Source: a virus. From it: a DNA stretch of 49,101 nucleotides. The DNA lies in the IMG/VR virus record IMGVR_UViG_3300028840_002041, positions 1 through 49,101 of that record, one strand, 5' to 3'. Of this stretch, positions 47,695 through 49,101 are shown piece after piece. Made by a program: the position numbers and the translations under genes. Below the pieces are notes generated by a model. The model had not been told where the DNA came from, made no database searches, and saw nothing but the letters and a program-made list of their open reading frames with translations. How positions within the stretch are numbered: the first letter of the stretch is position 1; every line of letters begins with the position of its first letter.

Positions 47695-49101
47695 ATGATA
47701 ACATTGACTAAAGGCGCCAATGAACAAGGTGTCAATGAAATTTTTGTTAATTTCAAAGGAAGAAATAGCAGAGTAATACTTGATGTAATAAGGTTGATGC
47801 TTTCAAGAAGTTGGAACAGAGATGTCTCCATGTGGTCAATGCCATATGTAGCATTGCCTGGATTTCTTTCATTGATATCAAAAAAGGCTCCTGGTGAGAT
47901 AATCATTTGGGGCACTTCTATATTAAAAGATTATGTTGGTTGGAAGTATTTTAGAAAGAGACAATCAACATTCAAGAGCTTACCACCAAAATTTGCTTTC
48001 AATCATTACAATAGATATGTTGTAACTGATAATTACTTGAAACCATTTCAGACTGTAGGTGTACATTTTATGATAAATGTACATAAACACTTTGGAAATA
48101 AAGGTGTTTTACTTGCTGATACAGTTGGGCTTGGAAAGACACCTCAATCTATGTTGGCAGCAGAAATAATAATGAAAAGAGCATCTATGGATGTTACATT
48201 TATTATTTGTCCAGCCTCAATAAAGAAAAAATGGGAAAAAGATGTAAAGAAATTTCTTGGAGATGGTAGATCAATAGTAATTGATGGAGATAAGAAAACC
48301 AGATATAAGCTATATGAAGAAGCAATAATGTCATCCGGAAAATTTGTCATCATCAATTATGATTTAGCAATACATGATTGGGAAGATATTCTATTTCCAA
48401 TGATGGAAGAAAATGATTTTACTAATAACATAGTAATATTTGATGAAGCACAATATCTAAAGAATCAACAAGCACAAAGAACTATTAAGTGTAGAGAGTT
48501 AGCAGAGAAGTGTCAATTCACAATAGCATTGAGTGCTACATATATAGAAACATCAGTATTGGATGTATTTAATATAATGTATGTTGTAGATAATTCTGTG
48601 TTGGGGACAAGTTCATATAGATTTATTGGAAGATATGTGCAACTTGATTACTTTGGTAATGAAAAAGGCTCAATCAATGAAGAAGAATTGGTAAGAAAGC
48701 TATCACCATATGTATTGAGAAGGCAAAAGGATAAAGTGATAGAGCAACTACCAGATAGAATGGAAGATGTTTATTGGGTCAACTTATCCAGAGCGCAAAA
48801 GAAATGCTATGATGATGTACTTGAAGGTGTTACTGATAGAATAAATTCAATGACAAGGAAAGAACAAGTCAGTGTAGCAATGGTATTGACACAACTTGGC
48901 TATCTTATCCAAACTTGTCTATCACCAATATTAATGGATTATGAGGAAAAGGCATCGGCAAAACTGGAATTGTTATCAGAACTGATGAGCAGTTTTGGAA
49001 AGCAAAGGGTTGTTATATTTTGTAGATACACCAAAATGGTAGAGTTAATCAATGAGAGATTGAAGAAATTAGGTTACAATACTATTTATGCTCACGGTGG
49101 A
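47695..49101 (+). CDS. SNF2-type helicase, 3' end outside window
   Basis: The frame from ATG 47695 stays open to the last base (469 codons, incomplete). The start lacks a strong SD, but the frame is closed upstream. After an about 110-residue N-terminal domain, a superfamily 2 helicase core begins: Q-region KPFQTVGVHFM, Walker A TVGLGKT (about residues 143-149), Walker B as DEAQ at residues 250-253, and motif III SAT (280-282). R-R-Q-K-D-K and the second RecA domain (V-V-I-F-C-R-Y) follow. It is an ATP-driven DNA translocase, likely in replication or recombination. DEAQ replaces the more common DEAH. It marks the start of the nucleic-acid module. Confidence 0.88.
   Translation, partial: MITLTKGANEQGVNEIFVNFKGRNSRVILDVIRLMLSRSWNRDVSMWSMPYVALPGFLSLISKKAPGEIIIWGTSILKDYVGWKYFRKRQSTFKSLPPKFAFNHYNRYVVTDNYLKPFQTVGVHFMINVHKHFGNKGVLLADTVGLGKTPQSMLAAEIIMKRASMDVTFIICPASIKKKWEKDVKKFLGDGRSIVIDGDKKTRYKLYEEAIMSSGKFVIINYDLAIHDWEDILFPMMEENDFTNNIVIFDEAQYLKNQQAQRTIKCRELAEKCQFTIALSATYIETSVLDVFNIMYVVDNSVLGTSSYRFIGRYVQLDYFGNEKGSINEEELVRKLSPYVLRRQKDKVIEQLPDRMEDVYWVNLSRAQKKCYDDVLEGVTDRINSMTRKEQVSVAMVLTQLGYLIQTCLSPILMDYEEKASAKLELLSELMSSFGKQRVVIFCRYTKMVELINERLKKLGYNTIYAHGG

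Overview
The window is a contiguous piece of an AT-rich genome of a tailed double-stranded DNA phage (Caudoviricetes). All genes I support are on the + strand, tightly packed, and mostly preceded by good Shine-Dalgarno (SD) sequences, often GGAGTT or GGAGG. Both ends cut through genes, so this is part of a larger genome. A very long tape-measure gene, a tail-tube gene, a frameshifted G/GT chaperone pair and no sheath gene point to a long-tailed siphovirus. Strong SD usage, exported proteins and lipoprotein-like sequences indicate a bacterial host; I cannot name it.

Layout. Positions 1-4822: small hypothetical, membrane and coiled-coil genes, including a Lar-like zinc-knuckle protein and a protein with a dCTP-deaminase-like N-terminus. 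Positions 4823-5338: the largest gene-poor stretch, with a sigma70-like promoter, a probable structured noncoding RNA of about 280 nt, a terminator and very AT-rich DNA. Positions 5339-8507: a GT2 glycosyltransferase, a probable small terminase and zinc-ribbon or helical proteins. Positions 8625-15081: a giant LamG/C1q-like fibre-type protein with an N-terminal membrane segment, a small exported protein, a PAS-domain protein and membrane proteins. Positions 15081-22726: large terminase, portal, ChaB-fused prohead protease, acidic scaffold-like protein and major capsid protein. Positions 22837-30272: a nested carbohydrate cassette (several glycosyltransferase domains, a methyltransferase, a DegT aminotransferase and a GNAT acetyltransferase). 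Positions 30344-46973: head-tail connector, closure and completion proteins, tail tube, G/GT chaperones, tape measure, a large tail protein, a CBM-like tail protein, two small paralogues and a second exported fibre-type protein. Positions 47075-49101: a PAPS-type sulfotransferase and the start of an SNF2-type helicase.

Regulation. Two promoter classes recur. Class I (three copies) is sigma70-like, with a TCCTTTWCTTTK block, a 17-bp spacer and TATATT. It lies before the Lar-like gene, the noncoding RNA and the sulfotransferase/helicase end. Class II (three copies) has a palindrome related to ATAACTTnnnAAGTTAT that begins exactly 55 nt before a TATATTTA-like box. It lies before the small terminase, the protease/scaffold/capsid operon and the connector/tail operon. 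This looks like an activator-dependent late regulon.

Most interesting leads: the noncoding RNA with its alternative terminator pairing and an embedded two-codon minigene; the class II promoter architecture; the glycan cassette (possibly with the sulfotransferase) inside the morphogenesis region; a near-identical C-terminal tag on three virion-type proteins; and fibre-like proteins with export signals sharing one translation-start sequence. I saw no tRNA, CRISPR array, integrase, insertion sequence or recognisable endolysin.
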